A DNA stretch of 64,000 bases from Virgibacillus litoralis (GCF_017873675.1 NZ_JAGGKK010000005.1:1-64000); one strand, 5' to 3'. Positions 34,125 to 44,152 are shown, numbered from the stretch's first letter. Notes: generated by a model from the sequence alone, not told the origin. Numbers and translations are program-made.

Positions 34125-34886
34125 TTAGCTTCCCTGACTAGAAAGTTGCGGTAGTGAGGCAAACAGTTTCTTTGTATAGTCTTGTTTGGGGTTCTTGAAA
34201 ATCATTTCAGTTTCACCTTCTTCTATTAGCTTTCCTTGATACAATACACCAATTTTGTCACTCATGTAGCGGATTACAGACATATCGTGTGAGATAAAGA
34301 GATATGTTAAGTCCAGTTCTTCCTGTAAGTATTTAAGTAAATTTAATATTTGAGCTTGAACTGATACGTCTAATGCAGATGTGGGTTCATCTAAAATAAT
34401 GAATTCCGGATTCGTAATAATCGCTCGTGCAATCGCAATTCTCTGACGCTGACCACCCGAAAATTCATGCGGATACCGATCAAGATGCTCCTCATGTAAG
34501 CCAACTCGTTGCATTATTTCAGCCATGTTTATATTCGTCATCTTTTGTTTTTGCTCTTTACGAGAAAATGCTTTAAATGGTTCTGTCACAATATCACGAA
34601 TACGAAAACGAGAATCTAATGACGATTGCGGATCTTGAAATACAATCTGCATTTGCCCAGGATAAGGACGAATAAATTTTTTGCCTTTCCAAAGATTTTT
34701 ACCGTGTAATCTAATGTTCCCACTCGTCGGGTCAAGAAGGCCGATTATCATGTTCCCAATTGTGCTTTTTCCAGACCCAGATTCACCTACCAGGCCATAT
34801 GATTCACCTTTCTCAATCTGAAATGACACATCATTTACAGCATGAAGATCTTCAAATGTTTTAATAAGCTTATTCACGTATAGCAA
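34125..34886 (-). CDS. dppF: Dipeptide/oligopeptide ABC transporter ATPase (DppF-like)
   Basis: The 253-residue ATPase has Walker A GESGSGKST, IVFQDPQSSLDSRFRI, signature FSGGQRQR, Walker [17 protein letters not shown] and switch FISHDMSV. Start is TTG 34886, nine bases after GGGAGG, overlapping the DppD gene by 17 bases; upstream ATGs lack this support. It lacks the C-terminal Cys-rich extension found on DppD. It powers peptide import with DppD. Confidence 0.9.
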   Translation of the reverse strand: MLYVNKLIKTFEDLHAVNDVSFQIEKGESYGLVGESGSGKSTIGNMIIGLLDPTSGNIRLHGKNLWKGKKFIRPYPGQMQIVFQDPQSSLDSRFRIRDIVTEPFKAFSRKEQKQKMTNINMAEIMQRVGLHEEHLDRYPHEFSGGQRQRIAIARAIITNPEFIILDEPTSALDVSVQAQILNLLKYLQEELDLTYLFISHDMSVIRYMSDKIGVLYQGKLIEEGETEMIFKNPKQDYTKKLFASLPQLSSQGS

Positions 34887-35841
34887 TACTTTCTGCCTCC
34901 CAACAAGCAACATTATGTTTAGCATTTACTTCAATCGTTGGTGGTTCTTCTAAACATTTACTAGAACGGATATTGCATCTATCATAAAATACACACCCCT
35001 GAGGACGTTTTCCAGGGTTAAATGAATCCCCCTGCAATACTTTCAATGGATGATTCTTCGACTTCCCTTCAGGAATGGAATCGATTAGTCCTTTAGTGTA
35101 TGGGTGCTGCGGGTGATATAGGACTTCAGATGTTGTACCATTTTCCACGACCTTGCCTCCATACATAACGTATATACGGTCACATGTATTTGCAACAACT
35201 CCAAGGTCATGCGTAATAAGCATGATGCTAGTTTGATGATTATCTGAGAGTTTCTTCATCAATTTTAAGATTTCTGCCTGAACAGTTACATCCAAAGCTG
35301 TTGTCGGTTCATCTGCAATGAGTAATTCTGGTGGTGAAGACATTGCTAATGCAATAACAACTCTTTGGCACATCCCCCCACTTAGTTGAAATGAATATTT
35401 ATGAAAAACTTCCTGTGGATTATTGATTTGAACATCTTCCAATGCTTTGATAGCTAATTGTTTTCCTGTCTGTTTATCAACGTTTCGGTGTTTTCTAATG
35501 ACGTTTGAAATTTGCTTCCCTATTTTCATTGTAGGATTAAGCGCCGACATTGGCTCCTGAAAAACAATACCTATTTCCTTTCCCCTTAACAATTGCAGTT
35601 TATTTGGTGGTAAGGTAAGTAAGTCATTACCTTTATAATTAATATGACCCTTATTAATCTGAGCATTGTTATCCAGTAATCCTAGAATTGAGAGTGCAGT
35701 CACCGATTTACCGGAACCTGATTCACCAACTATGCCTATCACCTCACCACTATCAATATCTATAGATACATCCTCTAGAACATCTGTCTTTCCATACATA
35801 CTTAAAAAAGAAACTGCTAAATCTTCTATTTGAAGGAGCAT
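34870..35841 (-). CDS. dppD: Dipeptide/oligopeptide ABC transporter ATPase (DppD-like)
   Basis: The 323-residue ATPase has GESGSGKSV, IVFQEPMSALNPTM, LSGGMCQRV, LLIADEPTTALDVTVQ and LITHDLGVV. The C-terminal oligopeptide-binding domain has GCVFYDRCNIRSSKC, with the three to four cysteines that hold an Fe-S cluster in relatives. AGGAGGG precedes the ATG. Twelve bases separate it from the DppC gene. Confidence 0.92.
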   Translation of the reverse strand: MLLQIEDLAVSFLSMYGKTDVLEDVSIDIDSGEVIGIVGESGSGKSVTALSILGLLDNNAQINKGHINYKGNDLLTLPPNKLQLLRGKEIGIVFQEPMSALNPTMKIGKQISNVIRKHRNVDKQTGKQLAIKALEDVQINNPQEVFHKYSFQLSGGMCQRVVIALAMSSPPELLIADEPTTALDVTVQAEILKLMKKLSDNHQTSIMLITHDLGVVANTCDRIYVMYGGKVVENGTTSEVLYHPQHPYTKGLIDSIPEGKSKNHPLKVLQGDSFNPGKRPQGCVFYDRCNIRSSKCLEEPPTIEVNAKHNVACWEAESIAIRE

Positions 35842-35852
35842 TTCCCTCCCTC

Positions 35853-36737
35853 CTATCTTATTGATTTTGGATCTAAGACATCACGTAAGCCATCACCCAA
35901 TAAGTTAAAACTTACTGTCGCCAAAAATATCGCAATACCAGGAAATGTTGCGTACCACCATTGTTCCATAAAAAATTCCCACCCTGTGTGAACCATTGTT
36001 CCCCACTCGGGTATAGGCGGCTGTGCACCTAATCCAAGGAAACCGAGTGTAGCAATTAACATGATAGCATCACCCAGGTCTATAGACACTTGAATAATTA
36101 CTGGTGTGATCACATTCGGAATTATGTGCCTGAAAATAATCCAAATGTCTGACAGTCCAAATGTTTTTGAAGCTTTTACAAATAATTGTTCTCTTACAAC
36201 AAGTGCCTCACTCCTTGCCAATCGTACAAAGGCTGGAATTTTCACAATTGCTATCGCAAGCATCGCATTAATAAGACTTGGTCCAAGGGCTGCAGTTAAC
36301 GCCATCGCCAATACGAGTGTAGGAAATGCTAGAATAACATCCATAATTCTCATGATAATTTGTCCGAATTTCCCACCCATATAGCCAGCAAATGCACCGA
36401 TAATTGTTCCAATTAACCCGGCAATTACGACAACAGTAATCCCCATCCCCAAGGATAAACGAGCCCCATAAATAATCCTGGTTAATACATCCCTACCCAC
36501 TTCATCTGTTCCAAACCAATGAGACATACTGGGTGGTGCCAATCTATTTTCCATGTTTATCACTTCAGGTTCATACGGTGTTAATAATGGCGCAGCAACT
36601 GCAATGATAATAAAAAGTAATAGAACAATCCCTCCAATTAACGTAAGTGGATTCTTGCGGAAGCGATACCAATTCAACCTTAATTGGGAAGGTCTGTTTA
36701 TTAATTCAGTATGTGTAGCGCGAACGTCTAGCTCCAT
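35853..36737 (-). CDS. dppC: Dipeptide ABC transporter permease (DppC-like)
   Basis: The 294-residue membrane protein has the N-terminal OppC region (RFRKNPLTLIGGIVLL), HWFGTDEVGRDVLTRIIYGAR and the permease loop VREQLFVKASKTFGLSDIWI with LPN-type IIPNVITPVI. Six helices. It pairs with DppB, encoded 14 bases upstream. Confidence 0.93.
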   Translation of the reverse strand: MELDVRATHTELINRPSQLRLNWYRFRKNPLTLIGGIVLLLFIIIAVAAPLLTPYEPEVINMENRLAPPSMSHWFGTDEVGRDVLTRIIYGARLSLGMGITVVVIAGLIGTIIGAFAGYMGGKFGQIIMRIMDVILAFPTLVLAMALTAALGPSLINAMLAIAIVKIPAFVRLARSEALVVREQLFVKASKTFGLSDIWIIFRHIIPNVITPVIIQVSIDLGDAIMLIATLGFLGLGAQPPIPEWGTMVHTGWEFFMEQWWYATFPGIAIFLATVSFNLLGDGLRDVLDPKSIR

Positions 36738-36751
36738 TTTTATTATCCCCC

Positions 36752-37756
36752 CTATTCTCTAATTTGTGGATCGAGAAAGATATATAATAAATCAACTATT
36801 AAATTAATCAACACATACCCAATTGCTATCACTATTGTAAAGCCCATAATGGCCGGGAAATCCAGACTCCCAATTGAATCAACAACGTACTTACCCATTC
36901 CAGGCCAATTAAATACAATTTCTGTGACAACAGCTCCGCCTAATAAAGAACCAAATGAAACCCCGATTACCGTAATAGTAGGTATAAGGGAGTTTCTTAA
37001 AGCATATCGAACGTTTACAGTCCATTTAGATAAACCGTTAGCATTTGCGGTTCTAATATATTCTTTATTTAAAACATCAATCATTGATGACCTTACTTGA
37101 CGTGTAACGGTAGACAAGAGAACATAAGACAAAATGAGGGCAGGCAGAAAAATATGAGATACTGCGTTCCTGAATGTTTCCAGATTACCTACCATTAAAC
37201 TATCAACAGTATAGAATCCAGTAACAGTCGGAGGACGAGCCATAGTCAAATCAAGCCTTCCAGAAGATGGCAGCCAATCCAATTGTCCATAGAAAATGAT
37301 AATGACAATTAATCCACTTAAGAATATTGGGGTAGACACACCTGATATCGAAAAAATACGTCCTATATAGTCAATCATCGTATTATTGTATATGCCAGTA
37401 AAAACACCAATTATCATCCCAAAAAAAATGGCAATCATAAATGCGATTATGATTAATTCCAGGGTTGCGGGCAGATATGACAGTATATCTTCCAGAACTG
37501 GCTGTTGCGTACGAATGGATGTCCCTAAATCTCCTGTGAAAAGACCTTTCACATAATTGAAATATTGTATAATTAATGGATCATTCAGTCCCAGCTGTTC
37601 TCTTATACTCTGGTAAGTTTCCTGAGAAGCGCGTTGACCAACAATCATCCGGGCTGGATCGCCCGGAATCACATTAGAAATGAGAAAGGTTATTAAACTA
37701 ACACCAAATACGACAAATACAAGCATGATCATTCTGTCCTTTATAACTTTTAACAT
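36752..37756 (-). CDS. dppB: Dipeptide ABC transporter permease (DppB-like)
   Basis: The 334-residue membrane protein has VVFGVSLITFLISNVIPGDPAR at its N terminus, GDLGTSIRTQQPVLEDI and the loop EYIRTANANGLSKWTVNVRYALRNS typical of DppB/OppB. It follows the binding-protein gene by about 27 bases. Confidence 0.93.
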   Translation of the reverse strand: MLKVIKDRMIMLVFVVFGVSLITFLISNVIPGDPARMIVGQRASQETYQSIREQLGLNDPLIIQYFNYVKGLFTGDLGTSIRTQQPVLEDILSYLPATLELIIIAFMIAIFFGMIIGVFTGIYNNTMIDYIGRIFSISGVSTPIFLSGLIVIIIFYGQLDWLPSSGRLDLTMARPPTVTGFYTVDSLMVGNLETFRNAVSHIFLPALILSYVLLSTVTRQVRSSMIDVLNKEYIRTANANGLSKWTVNVRYALRNSLIPTITVIGVSFGSLLGGAVVTEIVFNWPGMGKYVVDSIGSLDFPAIMGFTIVIAIGYVLINLIVDLLYIFLDPQIRE

Positions 37757-37783
37757 ATACTGTCATCACCTTCTTAGGCAGGA

Positions 37784-39346
37784 TTATTTTGACATATCAG
37801 CAAGATTGTAAATGCCTTCAAGCATTGGGTTAAAAACGTATCCTTGTACATCTTCTCTCATTGGGATCATAGAATCCTTTTGCGCCAGGTAAACATATGC
37901 AGCATCCTCGACAATGATTTCCTGAGCCTCTTTATAAAGAGCAATCCGCTCCTCTTGATCACTAATGCTTGCTGCCTCTCTAATTAATTTATCTACTTCA
38001 GGATTCTCATAAAAAGAACGATTGCCGGCAAGTCCCCAGTTATCCGAGTCAAACCAATAATTCATGAACATGTAGGGATCAGCATAGTCAGGACTCCAAA
38101 CACCTAAACTAAGGTCAAATTCTCCAACATCAAGCTGTTCACGCATGGTAGCATAAGCTACTTTGGTAAGCTCCACGTTTATCCCTATCTCGCCAAGATT
38201 ATTCTGTAATAGTAATGCAAGTTCTTCCCACTGAGAATTATTATCTGAGTAAAGCAGGTCGAGAGTAACATCATCACTTACTCCAGACTCCTCCAGAAGT
38301 TCTTTAGCTTTGTTCAAATCACGGCTGTACATGAAGGCATCAGGGTTATGTCCCCAAAGACCCTCAGGTACTGGACCTCTAAACTGTGTACCGTAGCCAG
38401 CCATTATCTCATCAATGAAAGATTGATAGTCTACGGCATAACTTATTGCTTGTCGAAACATTTTATTTTTCAAGACTTCGTTACCCTTTCCGATATTCAT
38501 GTATACATATTCCACGGCTAATGAAGGGGACTGTAACACTTTAACACCATCTACTGACTCAACTTCAGAAAATTGATCAACTGGCAATCCTTCTAAAATA
38601 TCAATCTCACCTTTTTCTAATCTCATTCGCGCACCCGATGTATCCGATGAAATCTGGAAGTATACTGTCTTTAATTCTGGATCCAGTGGATGGTTAGGAT
38701 TTAGAGCGAGTTTATAATATTGGCTCTTTTGATATTCCTCCAACATATATGGACCGCTTCCCATTGTATTTGAAGCCAGATAGTTTTGCCCGTAATCTGC
38801 GTCTTCTTCATGATCCATTACTTTTGGGTTTATAATGGAACCATAGTTTGCTGCAAGCGTCGATATAAACGGCGGGAACTCATTTTCTAACTGAAATTCC
38901 ACTGTATAGGGGTCAACAACGCGCGTTTCATTTATAATGTTGTATAAACTAGATGGACCTTTTTCAATAGCTAACGTTCTATCAAATGAAAACTTTACAG
39001 CTTCGGCATCTACTTCCGAACCATCAGCAAATTTATGTCCTTCCTCTAAGAAAAAAGTGTAGGTTTTTCCGTCATCAGATATTTCCCAATCTTTAGCCAA
39101 ACTTGGTTTGACGGTTGTCTTTTCGCCATCATATTGCACAAGTCGTTCATATGCATTATAGGTGATTTTCCATGCTGAATTATCCATGGAGACACCCGGG
39201 TCAAGTGTACCAGCATCTTCTACAATTGAGACATTTAATGTATTTGAATCTGAAGATTTACCGTCATCCTCAGTGCCTGCAGTAGAATTACATGCTACTA
39301 AAACAAACAACAACGACATTATCATAATTAGTAAACGTTTATTCAT
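37784..39346 (-). CDS. dppA: Dipeptide/oligopeptide-binding lipoprotein (family 5)
   Basis: The 520-residue precursor has a lipobox (FVLVACNS) and family 5 features: YNAYERLVQYDGEKTTVKPS, LAKDWEISDDGKTYTFFLEEGHKF, SFDRTLAIEKGPSS, RQAISYAVDYQSF and WSPDYADPYMFM. It captures peptides outside the cell for DppBCDF. Its start overlaps the end of the M19 dipeptidase gene by 8 bases. Confidence 0.92.
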   Translation of the reverse strand: MNKRLLIMIMSLLFVLVACNSTAGTEDDGKSSDSNTLNVSIVEDAGTLDPGVSMDNSAWKITYNAYERLVQYDGEKTTVKPSLAKDWEISDDGKTYTFFLEEGHKFADGSEVDAEAVKFSFDRTLAIEKGPSSLYNIINETRVVDPYTVEFQLENEFPPFISTLAANYGSIINPKVMDHEEDADYGQNYLASNTMGSGPYMLEEYQKSQYYKLALNPNHPLDPELKTVYFQISSDTSGARMRLEKGEIDILEGLPVDQFSEVESVDGVKVLQSPSLAVEYVYMNIGKGNEVLKNKMFRQAISYAVDYQSFIDEIMAGYGTQFRGPVPEGLWGHNPDAFMYSRDLNKAKELLEESGVSDDVTLDLLYSDNNSQWEELALLLQNNLGEIGINVELTKVAYATMREQLDVGEFDLSLGVWSPDYADPYMFMNYWFDSDNWGLAGNRSFYENPEVDKLIREAASISDQEERIALYKEAQEIIVEDAAYVYLAQKDSMIPMREDVQGYVFNPMLEGIYNLADMSK

Positions 39347-40358
39347 AAATATTTCCCCCTAACTTTTTAGAAAAATGAATTTTACACAAAAATTGATAGA
39401 AATTAGTAAAAGCTACTTGTTCTACTTCTTCAGTGGAAAAACCTCTCTTTACCATTTCATTTAAAAGATCAGGTATTTTAGTAGCATTCTCTAGACCTTC
39501 CGTCGTCATATTAGGCGTAGCGCCAGCTAATTTATAGGGCTCAAGATAGTCTACAAAGTCAAATCCAAATCCTACATGTTCAATGCCTACCAAATCTGCT
39601 ATGTAGCTGATATGATCAATAACTTTGGATAAAGTAGGATCCTCTTTGTGAACAAAAGCACTACACGCATTTACACCAATAAGCCCTCCAGTAGCGGCAA
39701 TCGCTTCGATTTGTTGGTCTGTTAAATTTCTTTCAGAATCACAAATCTTTCTTACATTGCTGTGAGAAGCTAAAATAGGCATATTGCTAGCATTAATAAC
39801 TCCCCAGAATGTTTCTTCATCTAAATGGGAAACGTCAATTATCCAATTATTTTTTTCATGTTGCTTTATTGTGTATTTTCCAAGTGTGGTAAGTCCTGTG
39901 TGGTTATTATTTCCGGAAGCTGATGCTAAGAAGTTGGAGTCGTACCAAGCAAGAATTGAATGCCTGATTGATTTTTGATTTAACTCATGAAATGCTTCAT
40001 CAATCATATTTTCATCAATGTTTCCACCCCATTCTTCTAAGAATGCAAGGCCTTCGATTCCTAGAAAAACGAAAAACTGATCATCGCGGACTGTTTCAAG
40101 TAATCTTTTTGGTGAAGTAATAATTTTAATCCTTTCAGATTCCTTTATATCATCTAAAGCAAATCTTACAAGTTCTTGAAATCTAGCTTTCTTATTGTCT
40201 TTAAACAAAGGCTCAACCCAAAAAGCACCAATAATACCAGATACACCAGCCTTTTTTAAATAGGGCAAGTGCCGTCTTTCCAATACGTTTCTCTCTCCTT
40301 TTTCCCTTCGAAATGCGATATCGGTAAAAATATCGGAATGAAGATCGATTACATTCAC
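39339..40358 (-). CDS. Membrane dipeptidase family (M19) enzyme
   Basis: The 339-residue protein has M19 metal-site features: VIDLHSDIFTD at the start, FLGIEGLAFL, IIDVSHLDEETFW, PILASHSNVRKICD and HVGFGFDFVDY. The family cleaves dipeptides, often with a D-residue at the C-terminal side. There is no signal peptide, so it should act on imported dipeptides. Start is GTG after AAGGGGGTG. It leads the dpp operon. Confidence 0.9.
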   Translation of the reverse strand: MNVIDLHSDIFTDIAFRREKGERNVLERRHLPYLKKAGVSGIIGAFWVEPLFKDNKKARFQELVRFALDDIKESERIKIITSPKRLLETVRDDQFFVFLGIEGLAFLEEWGGNIDENMIDEAFHELNQKSIRHSILAWYDSNFLASASGNNNHTGLTTLGKYTIKQHEKNNWIIDVSHLDEETFWGVINASNMPILASHSNVRKICDSERNLTDQQIEAIAATGGLIGVNACSAFVHKEDPTLSKVIDHISYIADLVGIEHVGFGFDFVDYLEPYKLAGATPNMTTEGLENATKIPDLLNEMVKRGFSTEEVEQVAFTNFYQFLCKIHFSKKLGGNIYE

Positions 40359-40775
40359 TATTTCACCCCCTTAATTAAATTATTAATTTTTTTATTTATA
40401 TTTAATAAATATTAACACAACTAAAACTAGCCTTCAATATATTTTTTGAATAATATAACGAATCAAAATAATTTAACAATTAAGTATTCAAGGAGGTTAT
40501 TTGCACTATTAAAATTAATAAAATCGCTAACACACCTTAATCACCTCCCAAGTGCAAATTATTCACTTGAGGCGCTTCTCGTTTCTATCATCTCTATCAT
40601 TATGCCGGTACAGTGAGGTCAATGTAATTTGACTTCCCCACCTTTACTGGTCCACACTAAATTCACTGATAATATACTAGGGGACTTTATCAGCTCCTTT
40701 ACTACCTATGCACCGAATTATGACTATCTCTATTTCCTCATTTTCCCAAATGGTCCCTTTTAAAATAGGTTTCTA

Positions 40776-40815
40776 CGAAAAAGAGTACAGATTCTCCAAA
40801 ATCTGCACTCTTTTC
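40776..40815. terminator. Terminator-like hairpin upstream of the dpp operon
   Basis: AAAAGAGTACAGATT pairs with AATCTGCACTCTTTT around CTCCAA. The surrounding 40359-40980 holds no convincing gene. It contains the dipeptidase promoter region and, at 40493-40557, interleaved complementary segments (GGAGGT with ACCTCC, TTTGCACT with AGTGCAAA). Confidence 0.65.
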
Positions 40816-40982
40816 AATAATTGGTAAAAAGGGCATTTGAAAAAGGCTTTTTTAGAGGATAGTACCCCTGCTATCCTCTTTAATTTAACCGCTATCCCGG
40901 TGAATTTAGCTTGTATTTCCATACTTCTTAGACCGTACCCCCTTGGCACGAACAAACCCGTAAAATTGCTTCATTTCCCCAT

Positions 40983-41289
40983 TCTAAATTTCGTCAATAG
41001 GCTTGGATGAGGTAAGCTATCTTCTGGATTAATGCCTAGGAAATACATATAGGTAAGATTTAATGAAGCATCCTCAACAACTCATTCGTCTGACAAATTA
41101 TAACAATTTAATCATAAGTTCAGGCTCTTTTGCCGGTCTCCCGTAATACTTGCAGTAAAAGTCTTCAAGAAGTTCATTAATAAAACTAAAATCAACTTCA
41201 TCTCTTATTAACTTAAGCATGTGATTTTCGGGAATTTTATTGTATAATACTGAGTAGATGCTTAATTGTGCATCATCATTATTGAGCAT
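40983..41289 (-). pseudogene. IS1182 transposase remnant (second copy)
   Basis: From the ATG at 41289 the frame matches the N terminus of the transposase at 1-1070 nearly exactly (MLNNDDAQLSIYSVLYNKIP onward) for about 62 codons. A deletion of about 20 bases then breaks it, and similarity continues to about 40983 (the region of TTTCGTCAATAGGCTTGGAT) before ending. It is a dead, truncated copy in the same orientation as the first. Confidence 0.88.
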
Positions 41290-41293
41290 AGAA

Positions 41294-41424
41294 AAAACCT
41301 CCGTTGTGTGTTTGGTAGTAGTTTTTGGTTAACTCTATTATGCCAAATACCGGAGGTTTTTTCTGTGTTTATATCAATTTTATTCCTTATTTTCCAATTT
41401 TCAGGATGTGTTTTTCAGTGGTCT
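41294..41424 (-). repeat. IS1182 terminal and leader sequence, second copy
   Basis: It matches 1075-1205, including the leader inverted repeat; the -10 is changed from TATAAT to CATAAT and one arm has substitutions. Shared sequence ends at CAGTGGTCTC. Confidence 0.8.
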
Positions 41425-41425
41425 C

Positions 41426-41447
41426 AACCTGTCCCCGATTGTCCCCT
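41426..41447. repeat. GGGAC-family remnant between IS1182 and the NhaC gene
   Basis: CCTGTCCCCGATTGTCCCC abuts both the IS1182 end and the TAA stop of the NhaC gene (41447-41449). Confidence 0.65.
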
Positions 41448-42886
41448 TAACCAATTTGTTCAGAACTTTCTTCTTCTGTGTCATCTTCAATCGTTTCAAT
41501 TCCAATGCCTGTATAGCCTAGAAGTATAGCAAACATAAATCCTACGTAACATAGAATCGCCCATGGTGCATAACTTAGAGTTGGCACGCCAAGGGTTCCA
41601 GCCATAAACACACCGGCAGATGACCATGGTATAAGTGGTACGACAACAGTACCAGAGTCTTCTAAGGTTCGAGACAGGTTTTTCGCATGTAGCCTTTTAT
41701 TTTTAAACGTATCCTTGTATATTTCACCTGGAACAATAATTGATAAATAAGAGTTACCTGTTACTAAAGCCATTGTTATACATGAAAGAACCGTTGACAG
41801 GATAAGGTCCCCGGTAGTCTTAACAATTTTTAGTAGCGCATTAATTATAACTTCTAAAATCCCTGCTTTTGTGATGATTCCTGCAAATATAAACGCACTA
41901 AATGCAATCAAAATTACACCTGTCATCGATTGCATGCCACCTTGATTAACCAGCCTGGTTACTTCAGGGATTACACCATCAGGGTTAAAACCTGCATTAT
42001 TAACCATGGACACATTGAAGCCAGTAACTGTGGAAGCAAATATATCTACTGGTGAAATCCCCTGAATAAACTTGGCTAAAAAACCTGCAACTACAGACGA
42101 GAAAATAATTGTCGGAAGTGTTGGTTTTTTTCTGATTGAACCATAAAGGACTATAATTGGCGGCAGTAACAATAATAGACTCCAGTCAAACATTTCCGTT
42201 AATGTTTGTAACATAACTCCCATTTCTTCAGGAGTTGATACAGAATCAGCTGAAAGATTAAAACCAACAATTGTATATACAATGACACTAATTACGGCTG
42301 CAGGTACAGTTGTATAAAGCATATGTTTAATGTGTTCATATAATTCGCTCCCTGCAGCGATAGGAGCTAAGTTCGTTGTATCAGATAATGGTGAAAGTTT
42401 GTCACCAAAGTAAGCTCCCGCAACTATTGCACCTGCTGTAGCGGGTAAGGATGCACCTAATCCTGTCGCAATACCGATTAAAGCCACCCCAACTGTCCCA
42501 GCGGAACCCCAAGATGTTCCCGTTACAATCGAGATTACAGCCGATACTACAAATGCTATAAGCACAATAAATGCTGGATTAATGATTTCCAAACCATAAT
42601 AAATCATCATAGGGATCGTACCTGATACCATCCAGGTTCCGATTAAAACACCAATCGATATAAGAATTAATATGGCAGGCATTGCAGCATCAATTTTTTC
42701 ACGTATGCCAACCATCATTTCATCCCAATTAACGCCTACACGAAGAGCGATAAATCCCGCAAAAATAGACGATAGAATAAGTAACGGCTCAGGACTAAAC
42801 CCATAAACCCCGTAACCAATTGCAAGAAGTAAAAGCATAACAACAATAGGTAAAAAAGCTTCAAGTAAAGTTGGTTGTCTTTTCAT
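41447..42886 (-). CDS. NhaC-family Na+/H+ antiporter-type transporter
   Basis: The 479-residue protein has about eleven membrane helices and NhaC motifs: GTSWGSAGTVGVALIGIATG, AGAYFGDKLSPLSDTTNLAP and the C-terminal DSGTVVVPLIPWSSAGVFMAG with TALSYAP-like sequence. Family members exchange Na+ for H+, and some carry malate, lactate or amino acids. It lies 20 bases downstream of the isoaspartyl dipeptidase gene, so a role in uptake or release linked to that dipeptide is possible. Confidence 0.88.
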   Translation of the reverse strand: MKRQPTLLEAFLPIVVMLLLLAIGYGVYGFSPEPLLILSSIFAGFIALRVGVNWDEMMVGIREKIDAAMPAILILISIGVLIGTWMVSGTIPMMIYYGLEIINPAFIVLIAFVVSAVISIVTGTSWGSAGTVGVALIGIATGLGASLPATAGAIVAGAYFGDKLSPLSDTTNLAPIAAGSELYEHIKHMLYTTVPAAVISVIVYTIVGFNLSADSVSTPEEMGVMLQTLTEMFDWSLLLLLPPIIVLYGSIRKKPTLPTIIFSSVVAGFLAKFIQGISPVDIFASTVTGFNVSMVNNAGFNPDGVIPEVTRLVNQGGMQSMTGVILIAFSAFIFAGIITKAGILEVIINALLKIVKTTGDLILSTVLSCITMALVTGNSYLSIIVPGEIYKDTFKNKRLHAKNLSRTLEDSGTVVVPLIPWSSAGVFMAGTLGVPTLSYAPWAILCYVGFMFAILLGYTGIGIETIEDDTEEESSEQIG

Positions 42887-42906
42887 AGTTTTCCTCCTTA
42901 ATTATA

Positions 42907-44064
42907 TTAATTCCTATCTTCAAAAGTCCCTTTAACAATGACATTCTTGTCCTTAATCATGTGCCCGCCTTTCGCAAATACATGTTTAATATCCAAAGTT
43001 TCTTTTTCTAAAATTAAAATATCAGCATCAAACTTTTCAATTAATAATCCTTTATCACGCAATCGGAGTGCACTCGCAGTATTACGTGTAACTAAAGACA
43101 CAATCTCTGAAACCGGTAATCTTTTTTCTTTGATAGCAGAAACAACCTGGTTGAATAAAGTTTGCGGACTAGCAACACCGTAGCCTACTAACTGTCCTTC
43201 ATTATTAAATTTAGGCAAACTACCATTTCCGTCCGATGAAATTGTTAGCTGTTCCATGTTTCCGCCATTTTCTTTAAAGTATCTAATCCATTCTCCAGTT
43301 TCATGATCAGCAGTAATATCAACAAAAGCACCTTTATTTGATAAGGCTATTGCGTCATCCAACAGCTCCCTACTTCTTGTGATATGCGTAGCGTAAATGT
43401 TAGATGGCGGAATCTCATAATCTTCCAGAATACGATGCAAAAATGATAAACGTTCTTGTCCAACCCCGACATGGAAATGTGTGACACCAGCCTTGTTACT
43501 CAGCAGGCCACCTATCCTTGCTTCAGCGGTCAGTTTGGCTATTTCATGAGGAGAAGGCTGTGCCGACCTGGAATCTGAAATAGCTATTTCACCCGCTCCA
43601 ATCACTTTATCAATCAAAATTACGTCATCTTTTACTGACGATGTAATAGTGGGAGTTGGGACATGATAATTCCCCGTATAGATATAAGTCGTAATCCCTT
43701 CTTCTTCCAGTCCCCTTGCCTTTGCCAAAAGTGAGGTCATGTGACGAGTTGTTCCATCTGTCCCAATACAACCTACAACTGTAGTAATTCCTGATTTCGT
43801 AATTTCACTAAGTTGTATTTCAGGAGTTCTTGTCGCAAAACCTCCTTCGCCACCTCCACCCATTAAATGGACATGAGGGTCAATTAATCCAGGTAAAACA
43901 ACCGATCCGGCAGCATCGATAACTTGAACATCTAAACCAAGATCCAGTAATTTCTCTTCATTTATTTCACCAATATTAATTATCTTTTCTCCAACAATTA
44001 GAATTGACTGTATTCCAATGTAATCTGGTGTATAAAGTTCTCCATTTTTAATAAGCGTAATCAT
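42907..44064 (-). CDS. iadA: Isoaspartyl (beta-aspartyl) dipeptidase
   Basis: The 385-residue amidohydrolase-fold enzyme has DPHVHLMGGGGEGGFATRTP (first metal His pair), VTHFHVGVGQE, YATHITRS and ISSDGNGSLPKF (metal Asp), the IadA pattern. It hydrolyses beta-aspartyl dipeptides released from damaged proteins or from other isoaspartyl compounds. Transcription probably begins at the sigma-54 promoter about 95 bases upstream, under the activator gene next door. Confidence 0.92.
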   Translation of the reverse strand: MITLIKNGELYTPDYIGIQSILIVGEKIINIGEINEEKLLDLGLDVQVIDAAGSVVLPGLIDPHVHLMGGGGEGGFATRTPEIQLSEITKSGITTVVGCIGTDGTTRHMTSLLAKARGLEEEGITTYIYTGNYHVPTPTITSSVKDDVILIDKVIGAGEIAISDSRSAQPSPHEIAKLTAEARIGGLLSNKAGVTHFHVGVGQERLSFLHRILEDYEIPPSNIYATHITRSRELLDDAIALSNKGAFVDITADHETGEWIRYFKENGGNMEQLTISSDGNGSLPKFNNEGQLVGYGVASPQTLFNQVVSAIKEKRLPVSEIVSLVTRNTASALRLRDKGLLIEKFDADILILEKETLDIKHVFAKGGHMIKDKNVIVKGTFEDRN

Positions 44065-44152
44065 AGTATGTCTCCCTCACTTGGTGTTTTTTTACTATTC
44101 TAAAAATTATTTGTATAACTATCCCCCTTCCAAAAAATCTTTCTACTACTCA

